From the NCBI RefSeq assembly GCF_020831365.1, contig NZ_JAJHPV010000021.1, positions 310,001-374,000 of the forward strand: DNA of 64,000 nucleotides, read 5' to 3'. This document shows positions 18,049 through 26,185 of this stretch, one piece after another. The stretch comes from Massilia agrisoli (lineage in GTDB: Bacteria; Pseudomonadota; Gammaproteobacteria; Burkholderiales; Burkholderiaceae_D). A program made the position numbers and the translations under genes. Within the stretch, counting starts at the first letter, position 1; each line of letters opens with the position of its first letter. Below the pieces are notes generated by a model. It made no database searches, was not told the DNA's origin, and saw only the letters and a list, made by a program, of their open reading frames with translations.

Positions 18049-18876
18049 ATGCACGAGAAAAAATATCCGTTTGCGGTGCGGCTGGCCGGGTTTTCGCCCC
18101 TGGAGCACGCCAGCATCGCGGCTTGCCTGGCCCAGGCGCCGCCCGCCGGGCCGGCTTACTTCTGCCTGCTCGACGACAGCCTGCAGGAGCCTGACCTGAC
18201 CATCGCCAGCGGCGACGACGTCCAGGCGCTGGCCGCGCTGCCCGCCAATGGCATGGCCGAGCTGCACCCGGCGCTGGTGGTGGGCCAGTGCCCGGCCGAA
18301 CTCGGCTTGCCCCAGATCGCGCGCCCCGTCACAGCGGAAAAGCTGTTCATGGTGATGGCCGCGCTGGTCACGCGCCGCGCCGAAGCGATGGCCCGCATCA
18401 TGGCCAGCGGCCTTCCTTTCATCCCCGAGCGCCGCCGCAGTCCCCGGCTCGACCTCGACCTGACCGATCCATCCGAATACATCATGCGGCGCAAATCGCC
18501 CTCCTGCGGGGCGGTCCTCATCATCGACAAGGGCGCCGCCTTCCGCGACCACGTGGCGCGGCTGGTGGCCACGCGCGGCATGGGTGTCGAATGGACCGAC
18601 AGCGCGCCCGCCGCGCTGCGCCTGTGCGATGAAACGCCGGTGTCGGTCGTGATGGTTAATACGGCCGCCACCGGCATCGACCCCTATCAGCTGTGCAGCG
18701 CGATCAAACGCCAGGATACCGGCGCGCGCATCGCCGTGGTGCTGATGGTCAGCTGCAGCTATCCCTACGACAGCGCGCGCGCGCGCGCCTGCGGGGTGCG
18801 CGGCCTGCTCGACAAGCCGATCCCCGACCGCGCGCTAGTCGGTGCCCTGCAACGGCTGCTCTCGCTGCCGGCCTGA
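18049..18876 (+). CDS. Two-domain pseudo-receiver protein
   Basis: This 275-residue protein is taken from ATG 18049; an in-frame GTG at 18037 is possible. The C-terminal half (about 155-275) has a receiver fold: VLIID at 156-160, a helix, a strand, and a conserved Lys in LLDKPI (K256). The phospho-acceptor position reads VVMVNTAATGID, so Asp is replaced by Asn (N204), and the acidic pair at the first strand is reduced to a single Asp (D160). The N-terminal 120 residues may be a second, more diverged receiver. By family knowledge such proteins cannot be phosphorylated and act through protein binding. No output domain or kinase gene is adjacent. It is divergent from parE. Confidence 0.75.
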   Translation: MHEKKYPFAVRLAGFSPLEHASIAACLAQAPPAGPAYFCLLDDSLQEPDLTIASGDDVQALAALPANGMAELHPALVVGQCPAELGLPQIARPVTAEKLFMVMAALVTRRAEAMARIMASGLPFIPERRRSPRLDLDLTDPSEYIMRRKSPSCGAVLIIDKGAAFRDHVARLVATRGMGVEWTDSAPAALRLCDETPVSVVMVNTAATGIDPYQLCSAIKRQDTGARIAVVLMVSCSYPYDSARARACGVRGLLDKPIPDRALVGALQRLLSLPA

Positions 18877-18930
18877 GGCGATTAAGGCAAATTTAATCGT
18901 GCGCGGGCCCGTCCGGGCTATAGTTGAGGC

Positions 18931-19995
18931 ATGCCAGATACAGACAAGCCCCATCCACCTGATCACCAGGCCGACCGGGACAGCGGCCAGTCACCCGAAC
19001 TGAGGCCCGAACGGCGCGTCGCGCCCCCGCCAGAGCCCGGCCAGCCCGCGGCCAGGATCCCTGACCGGCGCTCGCCAGGGCGCGCTGCCGACCGCGCCGA
19101 CCCCCATGACGCGGCTCCGCGCTACCAGCGCGAGGGCGACACCCCGCTGGCGCTCGCGCGCCGCGTGCTGGGGTCGCGCTGGCGCGCCATGCGCGACAAG
19201 GTCAGCCGCAACTTCATGCGGCGCACCCTGCGCATCGGCGTCTCGGCGCGCATCTTCCATCCGGAGCCGGGGTCCACTGGCCTGCGCAGCAAGAACCTGC
19301 AATATCTTGAAGAGTCGATCGCGCAGTGGGTCATGTCGCGCGACGTGCTGGTGTTCATGATCCCGACGGTGAACACCAACGGCCTTCTCCACCCCAGCAA
19401 TATCACCTTGCGCCACTACGCGCGCCACCTGGACGGACTGGTGCTGCAGGGCGGCGCGGACGTCTCGCCGCAAACCTATTCCGAGACGCCCACGCGGCCC
19501 GAGTGGAGCGGCGACCGCGCGCGCGACCTGTACGAGCTCGAACTGCTGCACGAATTCGTCGACGCGGGCAAACCGGTGCTGGGCATCTGCCGCGGCTGCC
19601 AGCTGATCAACGTGGCCTTCGGCGGCACGCTGTACCAGGACGTCGAGACCAATGTGCCGGACGCGCGCGCGCACGTGCACAGCGACTATGACGCGCACCG
19701 GCACGAAGTGGTGTTCCCGCCGGGGTCCTCGCTGGCGCAGATGTTCCCGAGGGTGCAGCGGCCGGTGGTCAATTCGATCCACCACCAGGCCGTAAAGGAC
19801 CTGGGGCGCGATATCACGGTGGAGGCGATGTCGGACCCGGACGGGATCGTGGAAGCGATCCGGTACCAGCGGGCGGACTTTGTGATGGGGCTGCAGTGGC
19901 ACCCCGAATTCCACCGCGCGGGCGGGGTGGACCTGCTTGACTGTACGCCGATCCTCGACGAGTTCTTGCGCGCCGCGCGCGAAACGCGGCTGTGA
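18931..19995 (+). CDS. Class I glutamine amidotransferase-like hydrolase (peptidase C26, PuuD-like)
   Basis: This 354-residue protein has a C26/GATase1 domain (about 100-350). The nucleophile Cys lies in GICRGCQ (C220), and the His-Glu pair is in GLQWHPEF. QGGADVSPQTY and NSIHHQAVKDLG match the gamma-glutamyl-gamma-aminobutyrate hydrolase family, which cuts gamma-glutamyl amides. Residues 1-80 form an unusual Pro/Arg/Asp-rich, probably disordered extension with no signal peptide; a later start is not obvious. The convergent gene encodes a gamma-glutamyl ligase (YbdK type), suggesting a shared gamma-glutamyl compound. This functional pairing is inference. Confidence 0.87.
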   Translation: MPDTDKPHPPDHQADRDSGQSPELRPERRVAPPPEPGQPAARIPDRRSPGRAADRADPHDAAPRYQREGDTPLALARRVLGSRWRAMRDKVSRNFMRRTLRIGVSARIFHPEPGSTGLRSKNLQYLEESIAQWVMSRDVLVFMIPTVNTNGLLHPSNITLRHYARHLDGLVLQGGADVSPQTYSETPTRPEWSGDRARDLYELELLHEFVDAGKPVLGICRGCQLINVAFGGTLYQDVETNVPDARAHVHSDYDAHRHEVVFPPGSSLAQMFPRVQRPVVNSIHHQAVKDLGRDITVEAMSDPDGIVEAIRYQRADFVMGLQWHPEFHRAGGVDLLDCTPILDEFLRAARETRL

Positions 19996-20000
19996 TTTTG

Positions 20001-20038
20001 CAGGGCGGATGCGTCCTGCGGACTTATCCGCCCTACGG
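20001..20038. repeat. Family A palindromic repeat
   Basis: A copy of the family A palindrome reads CAGGGCGGATGCGTCC at its left and ACTTATCCGCCCTACGG at its right. It lies between two convergent genes and ends 9 bp from the stop codon of the YbdK-type gene. It may act as a transcript end for both genes. Confidence 0.8.
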
Positions 20039-20046
20039 AAGCGGGT

Positions 20047-21165
20047 TTAGCGCTGCCCCCTGAACTGCCGGATGGCCGCGTCGACCATGCCCTCGGCGCT
20101 TCCCTGTTCGTCGAACTGGCGTCGCAGGTAGGTGGCGTCCCCGCCTTCCTGCACCACCTGCGCCAGATGCCTCAGCGCGTCCATGCTCCCCAGCGCTTCG
20201 CCGTGCGGCTCCATCCTGCGCAAGGTGGTCAAAATATCCTCGCGCAGCGACATCGTTTCATACGTCTTCGGATGCGTGATCGCGCCGTCCAACCCGAACC
20301 TGCATGCCTGGAAGCGGTTGAAGTTATACACCAGGTAGTCGTCCTCGGCCGGCGTCTCTTCGCGCCGCTCCAGCAAATGCCGGCACAGCGCCTGCAGGTA
20401 CCCGGCCAGCGCGGCCGCGCGCTCCACCGTCAGCGGCGTGTCGCACACGCGCAGCTCGATGGTGCCGTACTCCGGCTTGGGCCGCACGTCCCAGTAAAAG
20501 TCCTTCATGCTCTTGATGATGCCGGTCGCTTCCATCTTGGCGAAATAGACGTTGGCGAAATCGTCCCACGACAGCGTGAACGGCGCGCGCCCGCTCATCG
20601 GGAAGGCGAACACGGAGTTGAGCCGCGCCGAGTCGAACAGGCTGTCGTGCCCCTGCACGAAGGGCGACGACGCCGACAGCGCGATGAAGTGGGGGATGTA
20701 CCGGTTTAGCGAGTGCAGCAAGAACATCGCGTCGTCGCCCGACGCGCAGCCAATGTGCACGTGCTGCCCGAATACCGTGAACTGCTTGGCCAGGTAGCCA
20801 TACAGCGACGACAGTTCCTGGAAGCGCTGCTTGGGAAAGATGCGCCGCTCGGACCAGTGCTGGAACGGGTGGGTGCCGCCGCCCGCCAGCCCGATATTGA
20901 GCTGGTCGGCCGCTGCCACCAGCGTGTCCCGGATCTCCAGCAGTTCATCGAGCAGCGGTCCGTGGCGCGAGTGCACGCTCGAGTTAATCTCGATCATGCT
21001 CTCGGTGATCTCGGGCGTCACGTTTCCGGGGAAGGGTTTGCGCGCCAGCAGGTGCAGCAGGTCTGGGCTGGAGGCGTTGAGGTCGAAGTCGGCCAGGCTG
21101 ACCAGCTGCAGTTCAAGCTCCACGCCAAAGGTGAGCGGTTCGGATTGTGCGAAGGGTTCAAGCAT
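20047..21165 (-). CDS. ybdK: YbdK family carboxylate-amine ligase (glutamate-cysteine ligase type 2)
   Basis: This 372-residue protein is full length for the GCS2/YbdK family. It begins [20 protein letters not shown] and contains [34 protein letters not shown] and a [20 protein letters not shown] block, all typical family signatures with the Glu and His residues of the ATP-grasp-like active site. The E. coli homologue has weak glutamate-cysteine ligase activity; the native amine acceptor is unclear. Its ATG lies one base after the stop of the antiporter gene, so translational coupling is likely. A C26 hydrolase gene converges on it. Confidence 0.93.
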   Translation of the reverse strand: MLEPFAQSEPLTFGVELELQLVSLADFDLNASSPDLLHLLARKPFPGNVTPEITESMIEINSSVHSRHGPLLDELLEIRDTLVAAADQLNIGLAGGGTHPFQHWSERRIFPKQRFQELSSLYGYLAKQFTVFGQHVHIGCASGDDAMFLLHSLNRYIPHFIALSASSPFVQGHDSLFDSARLNSVFAFPMSGRAPFTLSWDDFANVYFAKMEATGIIKSMKDFYWDVRPKPEYGTIELRVCDTPLTVERAAALAGYLQALCRHLLERREETPAEDDYLVYNFNRFQACRFGLDGAITHPKTYETMSLREDILTTLRRMEPHGEALGSMDALRHLAQVVQEGGDATYLRRQFDEQGSAEGMVDAAIRQFRGQR

Positions 21166-21166
21166 G

Positions 21167-22345
21167 TCAGGACTCCGGTGCTTCCTTGGCCACCATCAGC
21201 GCGCGCTGGACGATGATCGGGCCAAGTATTTCGAGCATGATGATGACCGCCGCCATGGCCGTCAGTTCTCCCGCAACGTGCACGCCGCGCTGGCGCGCAT
21301 GCTCAAGCAGCAGGATCACGAACACCGACGCCGGCGCCAGCGCGAGCCCCGTCAGCACGCCCTTTTTCCATGAGATGCCGGACAAGTGCGAGAACGCGGC
21401 CACGCCCAGCGTTTTGGTGGCCAGGCGGACGGCCACGACGGCGAGCGCCAGCGCACCGCCGGCGGCGATGTCGCGCCAGTCGAGCAGCGAAGCGGCGTAG
21501 ACGAACAGCAGCACCGTCAGCAGTTCACCGAGCGCGCCGAAATTCCTTTGCGCCTGGCTGAAGGCAATGCGGCGGTGGCGCGCGGTGAGGCCGAACACCA
21601 GCGTGGCGACCACCGGCGACAACTGCGCCGTGTAGCTGATCGTCACCAGCAAAATCACGGCCAGCGCGAAAGCGACAGTCGCGTCTTGCGACACGTTGCC
21701 GAGGCGGCGCAGCAGCGCGGGCACGGCGACGCCGAAGAAGGCGCCAGTGGCGGCCGATATCGCCAGCGCGGCCATGCTGCTCAGGATCGCGTCGCCGATG
21801 TCGTCGGAGGTGTTGAAGATCCAGAAGCCGACGATGATATTGAAGGTGAACACCGCCAGCACGCAGTTCAGGGCGGACAGGTGCAGCACCCGCTCGGTTA
21901 CCTGCCCTGAGCTGCGCAGCTCATTGACGACCAGGAGGACCGTTGCGGGGGAGGTGGACATCGCCAGCGAGGCGAGCATCATCGCGGCCATGACCGAGCT
22001 GCCGAACGCCATGGCGATGAAGTACACGGCGACGAAGGTGAGGGCGGCTTCGGCCAGGCCGGCCACGCCGAACCAGGGATTGGTGCGCAGCCAGCGCAGG
22101 TTGATGCGGTAGCCCAGCTCGCACAGGATCAGCCCGAAAGCGACATCGGCAAGCAGCAGCACCGGGCCGTCGCCACGTACTGGCAGCACGCCCACCTGGG
22201 AGCTGGCAAGGATGAAGCCGACGATTCCGTAGAAGGTGATTTTCGGCAGGCCGGTGAGGCGGTGCCCGAATTCCCCGGCCAGCCAGGCCAGGCAGATGGC
22301 GACCGGCCAGGACAGGTTGGTGAGGATCGTGAGCAGTTCCGGCAT
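21167..22345 (-). CDS. Cation/proton antiporter (CPA2 type) without regulatory domain
   Basis: This 392-residue membrane protein has about 11-13 hydrophobic segments. Sequences such as [33 protein letters not shown] and [15 protein letters not shown] match the Na+/H+ exchanger (CPA2/KefB-like) fold. The usual C-terminal RCK/TrkA-N domain of Kef proteins is absent; the protein ends soon after the last helix. It presumably exchanges K+ or Na+ for H+. It is the first gene of a two-gene unit with the YbdK-type ligase. In E. coli, Kef channels are gated by glutathione, so a link between a gamma-glutamyl compound and this antiporter is plausible but inferred. Confidence 0.88.
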   Translation of the reverse strand: MPELLTILTNLSWPVAICLAWLAGEFGHRLTGLPKITFYGIVGFILASSQVGVLPVRGDGPVLLLADVAFGLILCELGYRINLRWLRTNPWFGVAGLAEAALTFVAVYFIAMAFGSSVMAAMMLASLAMSTSPATVLLVVNELRSSGQVTERVLHLSALNCVLAVFTFNIIVGFWIFNTSDDIGDAILSSMAALAISAATGAFFGVAVPALLRRLGNVSQDATVAFALAVILLVTISYTAQLSPVVATLVFGLTARHRRIAFSQAQRNFGALGELLTVLLFVYAASLLDWRDIAAGGALALAVVAVRLATKTLGVAAFSHLSGISWKKGVLTGLALAPASVFVILLLEHARQRGVHVAGELTAMAAVIIMLEILGPIIVQRALMVAKEAPES

Positions 22346-22449
22346 GGTGTCCTTGTTGAGTTCGTAGCGCGGTTTTGGCGCTTGCCGATTTTACAAGACT
22401 GTGGGGTGCGCACGATTCGAGTTGCGCAACTTGCCGTGGACCTTTTATG

Positions 22450-22482
22450 TAGGGCGGGTAAGCGCAAAGCGCGCACCCGCCG
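22450..22482. repeat. Family A palindromic repeat
   Basis: The sequence starts TAGGGCGGGTAAGCGCAAAG and ends GCGCACCCGCC. It ends 2 bp from the VWA gene's stop codon, in the gap between that gene and the divergently positioned antiporter start. Confidence 0.8.
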
Positions 22483-22483
22483 T

Positions 22484-23653
22484 TTACTTGCTGAGCAGCC
22501 GCATCGCCCGCTCCAGCCCTTCAATTGTCAGCGGGAACATCCGGTTGTTCATGATCTGGAGAATCACCGAAATTGACTGACGGTAATGCCACGATGCTTC
22601 CGGTTCCGGGTTCAGCCAGACGAACTTGGGGAAAGCATTGCAGAAGCGCGCCAGCCATTCGGCGCCGGCTTCTTCATTGTTGTACTCGATCGATCCGCCC
22701 GGCTGCAGGATTTCGTAGGGACTCATCGTTGCGTCCCCGACGAAAATCAGCTTGGTGTCGGGCGGGTACTTGCGCAGGATGTCCCAGGTCGGAAAACGCT
22801 CGCTGCTGCGGCGCCGGTTGTTCTTCCACAGGTAGTCGTAGACGCAGTTATGGAAGTAGAAGAACTCCATGTTCTTGAATTCCGTGCGCGCCGCCGAAAA
22901 CAGTTCTTCGGTGCGTTCGATGTGGTCGTCCATGCTGCCGCCCACGTCGAGCAGCATCAGCACCTTGATCTTGTTTTTGCGCTCGGGCTGCATCTTGATG
23001 TCGAGGTAGCCCGCGTTGCTGGCGGTGGCGCGGATGGTGGCGTCCAGCGCCAGTTCCTCGTCCAGCCCTTCGCGCGCGAACTTGCGCAGGCGGCGCAGTG
23101 CGACCTTGATGTTGCGGGTGCCCAGTTCGCGTTCGGCGTCGTAGTCGCGGTAGCTGCGCTGCTCCCACACCTTGACGGCGGTACGGTTGCGGCCGGAGCC
23201 GCCGATGCGGACGCCTTCGGGGTTGGTGCCGCCATTGCCGAACGGCGAAGTGCCGCCGGTGCCAATCCACTTGCTGCCGCCCTCATGGCGCTCCTTCTGC
23301 TCCTTGAGCAGTTCGTTCAGGCGGTCCATCAGCTTGTCGTACCCGAATTTTTCGAGCTGCGACCTTTGTTCATCGGTCAGCTCGCGCTCCATCCGCTTGA
23401 GCAGCCAGTCGAGCGGAATCGCCTTGTTGCCCTCGAAGGCGGCCTGCACGCCCTTGAAGTACTGGGCGAAGGCGCGGTCGAACTTGTCGAAGTTGGCCTC
23501 GTCCTTCACCAGGGTCAGCCGCGAGAGATAGTAGAAGTCGTCCATCGACGGCGCGATGACGCTTTTCTCCATCGCTTCGAGCAGGGTCAGGAACTCCTTG
23601 ATGGTCACCGGTATCCTGGCGTCCTTCAGGGTAAAGAAGAAGTCGATCAGCAT
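22484..23653 (-). CDS. VWA domain protein (CoxE-like)
   Basis: This 389-residue protein has an N-terminal helical region (about 1-125), a Gly/Asn-rich linker (about 125-160) and a C-terminal von Willebrand A domain. The metal-ion site reads DVGGSMDD (236-243), the variant common in the CoxE-like family in place of DxSxS. The family works with MoxR ATPases, probably in cofactor or metal insertion or assembly of a target complex. It is the last gene in a unit with moxR and a GNAT gene and overlaps the GNAT gene by 7 bp. No target complex is encoded next to it. Confidence 0.9.
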   Translation of the reverse strand: MLIDFFFTLKDARIPVTIKEFLTLLEAMEKSVIAPSMDDFYYLSRLTLVKDEANFDKFDRAFAQYFKGVQAAFEGNKAIPLDWLLKRMERELTDEQRSQLEKFGYDKLMDRLNELLKEQKERHEGGSKWIGTGGTSPFGNGGTNPEGVRIGGSGRNRTAVKVWEQRSYRDYDAERELGTRNIKVALRRLRKFAREGLDEELALDATIRATASNAGYLDIKMQPERKNKIKVLMLLDVGGSMDDHIERTEELFSAARTEFKNMEFFYFHNCVYDYLWKNNRRRSSERFPTWDILRKYPPDTKLIFVGDATMSPYEILQPGGSIEYNNEEAGAEWLARFCNAFPKFVWLNPEPEASWHYRQSISVILQIMNNRMFPLTIEGLERAMRLLSK

Positions 23654-24240
23654 GGGGAAGGGTGCTGCTGCAGCTTGTCATGCAGGTGCGATTTCACCTC
23701 GGGCCACTCGCCGCGCACAATGCTGTACATGACGGTGTCGCGTACGGTGCCGTCGCGGCGCGGGTGGTGGTGGCGTATGACGCCGTCCATCTTGGCGCCG
23801 AGCCGTTCGATCGCGGCCTGCGACGCATGGTTGAAGTTATCGGTGCGCAGGCCCACCACGGCGCAGCCAAGCGTGTCGAAAGCGTGCGACAACAGCAGCA
23901 GCTTGCAGCTGGTGTTGACGTGGCTGCGCTGGCGGCTCTTTGCGTACCAGGTCCAGCCGATTTCGACGCGCCCAATCGCCGGTACGATGTCGTGGTAGCT
24001 GGTGGTGCCGATGACCGCGCCGCTGGCGATATCGATCACCGCAAACGCAATCCGGTCCGGCATTTCCAGCGCCTTCAGGATGTAGGGTTCGACGTTGTGC
24101 GGCTCCGGCACCGAGGTGACGCGTATGTTCCACAGCTCGCCGTCGCTGGCGGCAGCGCGCAGCCCGTCGGCGTGGCCGAGCATCAGAGGCTCAAGGCGGA
24201 TGCCGTTGAATTCAAGCGCGATCGCGTCGACCTGGATCAT
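23647..24240 (-). CDS. GNAT acetyltransferase, RimJ/RimL-like
   Basis: This 197-residue protein belongs to the RimJ/RimL-like GNATs. It has LEPLMLGHADGLRAAA at its start, VIGTTSYHDI and VEIGWTWYAKSRQRSHVNTS in the acetyl-CoA region, and AIERLGAKMDGVIRHHHPRRDG near its end. Family members acetylate protein N-termini or small amines. It is overlapped on both sides: its ATG overlaps the moxR stop (ATGA), and its end overlaps the VWA gene by 7 bp. It is therefore part of one tight unit. An acetylation target among the MoxR/VWA partners is possible but unsupported. Confidence 0.9.
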   Translation of the reverse strand: MIQVDAIALEFNGIRLEPLMLGHADGLRAAASDGELWNIRVTSVPEPHNVEPYILKALEMPDRIAFAVIDIASGAVIGTTSYHDIVPAIGRVEIGWTWYAKSRQRSHVNTSCKLLLLSHAFDTLGCAVVGLRTDNFNHASQAAIERLGAKMDGVIRHHHPRRDGTVRDTVMYSIVRGEWPEVKSHLHDKLQQHPSPC

Positions 24241-25103
24241 CAGCGGTTGGTCCTCGACATATACACAAGGCGTTCGAACAGGTGCACGTCCTGCTCGTTC
24301 TTGAGCAGCGCGCCATGCAGCGGCGGCACCGCGGCTTTCGCATCCGGGTTGCGCAGCGCTTCGGGAGGGATGTCTTCGGCCAGCAGCAGCTTGAGCCAGT
24401 CGAGGAACTCGGAGGTCGACGGCTTCTTCTTCAGGCCAGGCACGTCGCGCAGCTGGTAGAAGGTCTGCAGCGCGGCGGCCAGCAGGTCCTGCTTCAGGCT
24501 CGGGTAGTGGACCTGGACGATCTGCTCCATCGTGTCCTTGTCCGGGAATTTAATGTAATGGAAGAAGCAGCGGCGCAGGAAGGCGTCCGGCAGCTCCTTC
24601 TCGTTGTTGGAGGTGATGATCACCAGCGGACGGTGCCTGGCGACGACCATTTCGCGCGTCTCGTAGACGTAGAACTCCATCCGGTCCAGCTCGCGCAGCA
24701 GGTCGTTGGGGAACTCGATGTCCGCCTTGTCGATTTCGTCGATCAAGAGCACCACGGGTTCGGGCGAGGTGAACGCCTGCCACAGCACGCCCTTGACGAT
24801 GTAGTTGTGGATGTCGCGCACGCGCTCGTCGCCCAGCTGCGAGTCGCGCAGGCGCGACACGGCGTCGTACTCGTACAGGCCTTGCTGGGCCTTGGTGGTG
24901 GACTTGATGTGCCACTGCATCAGCGGCATGTTCAGCGCCTGCGCCACTTCTTCGGCCAGCATGGTCTTGCCGGTGCCAGGCTCACCCTTGATCAACAGGG
25001 GGCGCTGCAGGGTGAGGGAGGCGTTCACTGCCAGTTTCAGGTCGTCGGTGGCGACATAGCTCTCGGTGCCTTCGAAACGGTTTTGCTGATGCGGTGCGTG
25101 CAT
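24240..25103 (-). CDS. MoxR family AAA+ ATPase
   Basis: This 287-residue protein has Walker A GEPGTGKT (40-47), Walker B VVLLIDEIDKAD, a sensor region IITSNNEKELPDAFLRRC and the arginine-finger segment expected of MoxR. It starts with MHAPHQQNRFEGTESY. MoxR ATPases act with VWA partners as chaperones for enzyme or complex maturation. It is the first gene of the moxR-GNAT-VWA unit, in which all junctions overlap. Family C repeats lie upstream, between it and the divergent cytochrome genes. Confidence 0.94.
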   Translation of the reverse strand: MHAPHQQNRFEGTESYVATDDLKLAVNASLTLQRPLLIKGEPGTGKTMLAEEVAQALNMPLMQWHIKSTTKAQQGLYEYDAVSRLRDSQLGDERVRDIHNYIVKGVLWQAFTSPEPVVLLIDEIDKADIEFPNDLLRELDRMEFYVYETREMVVARHRPLVIITSNNEKELPDAFLRRCFFHYIKFPDKDTMEQIVQVHYPSLKQDLLAAALQTFYQLRDVPGLKKKPSTSEFLDWLKLLLAEDIPPEALRNPDAKAAVPPLHGALLKNEQDVHLFERLVYMSRTNR

Positions 25104-25170
25104 GGGATTGGAGCGGTAGGTTTGATTAATTCAAGTATATTCCAGAATGGACGCCTGCTCCCCTGGCCGC

Positions 25171-25243
25171 CGTTCCCGCGAAAGCGGGAACCCGTCCTGC
25201 GTGTCCGAAGGTGCGGCGAACAGGTTCCCACCTGCGTGGGAAC
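25171..25243. repeat. Family C palindromes, two copies
   Basis: Two short palindromes lie in the 286-bp gap between moxR and the cytochrome genes: CGTTCCCGCGAAAGCGGGAA at 25171-25190 and GGTTCCCACCTGCGTGGGAA at 25223-25242. Both have a GTTCCC-N8-GGGAAC layout. The pattern is related to the ATTCCC-N8-GGGAAT copies at 30845-30912. Confidence 0.75.
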
Positions 25244-25389
25244 GACGTTGGCGGTGTTGTCCAGACCGCAGCCCCTCGCTCCGCGAATGTGGACGATCGT
25301 CCAGTGTTTGGGTTAGAATCGCAGGTTGATAGTGCGAAAGATGTTGTTTTTGCACGTGCGGTACCCGATTACCACTTACCATCGCCACC

Positions 25390-25722
25390 ATGAAAAAATT
25401 CTTCGCACTGCTCATGTTCGCCAGCATCGCCAATGTTGCTGCAGCGGCTGACGTCGTCGCCAACGCCAAGGCCGCCAAGGTCGACATGTGCATCGGCTGC
25501 CACGGCATTCCTGGCTACAAAGCGACTTTCCCTGAAGTTTATTCCGTTCCGATGATTGGCGGCCAGTCGGCCAAGTACATCGAAAACGCGCTGAATGCTT
25601 ACAAAAAGGGCGAGCGCAAGCACCCGTCGATGCGCGGTATCGCAGCGTCGATGAGCGACCAGGAAATTGCTGACGTGGCCGCGTACTACTCGCAGCAGAC
25701 CGCACAAACCGCGAAGAAATAA
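25390..25722 (+). CDS. Small exported c-type cytochrome
   Basis: This 110-residue protein has a signal peptide (MKKFFALLMFASIANVAAAA) and one CIGCH haem-binding motif (34-38), the class I monohaem type related to cytochrome c553/c4. Candidate Met axial ligands lie at VPMIGG and HPSMRGI. It is predicted to be a periplasmic electron carrier. A second cytochrome gene starts 10 bp after its stop, so the two form a transcription unit. No oxidase or reductase lies adjacent, so the partner is unknown. Confidence 0.9.
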   Translation: MKKFFALLMFASIANVAAAADVVANAKAAKVDMCIGCHGIPGYKATFPEVYSVPMIGGQSAKYIENALNAYKKGERKHPSMRGIAASMSDQEIADVAAYYSQQTAQTAKK

Positions 25723-25732
25723 GGACAGAACC

Positions 25733-26074
25733 ATGAAAAAAATGATTGCAGCCCTGTTCTTCGGCGCGATGTCCATGAGCGCTGTCGCCGCTGGCAACGT
25801 CGCCAACGGTGAAGCCCTGGCCAAGAAATACAACTGCGCAGCCTGCCACGGCGCGGACTACAACAAGCCAATCGATCCTAGCTATCCAAAGCTGGCCGGC
25901 CAGCACGCCGACTACCTGAAGCAGGCATTGGTTGCTTACAAGCGCGGCGCGGGTCCTCACGGCCGCAACAACCCAATCATGACCGGCCAGGTCCAGCCAC
26001 TGTCGAACGCCGACATGGCCGACATCGCAGCTTACCTGCACAGCCTGCCATCGGGCCTCGTCCTCAAGCGTTAA
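25733..26074 (+). CDS. Small exported c-type cytochrome, second of a pair
   Basis: This 113-residue protein starts at ATG 25733, behind an AAGGAC ribosome-binding site. It has a signal peptide (MKKMIAALFFGAMSMSAVAA) and one CAACH motif (35-39); a Met ligand may lie in NNPIMTGQ. It shares the HADYLKQALVAYKRG segment layout with its neighbour (SAKYIENALNAYKKG), so the pair looks like a tandem duplication. It is a periplasmic monohaem cytochrome of the c4/c553 type. A strong terminator ends the unit. Confidence 0.92.
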   Translation: MKKMIAALFFGAMSMSAVAAGNVANGEALAKKYNCAACHGADYNKPIDPSYPKLAGQHADYLKQALVAYKRGAGPHGRNNPIMTGQVQPLSNADMADIAAYLHSLPSGLVLKR

Positions 26075-26101
26075 TTCCCCGTCATCTTCGGATGACCTGA
26101 A

Positions 26102-26147
26102 AAATCCTTTCAGCCGGCGCCACGGGCCGGTTCGAAAGGATTTTTTT
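26102..26147 (+). terminator. Intrinsic terminator after the cytochrome pair
   Basis: The outer arms AAATCCTTTC (26102-26111) and GAAAGGATTT (26134-26143) form a 10-bp stem with an inner GCCGG/CCGG helix. A run of seven T follows. Confidence 0.92.
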
Positions 26148-26185
26148 ATTCCTGCGGCGTCTTTACGCCCGCACTGGAGCATGCC

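Noticed and set aside
25104-25389. Promoter for the cytochrome pair
   Set aside because: A TTAGAAT near the start looks like a -10, but no good -35 could be placed, so only the repeats were listed.
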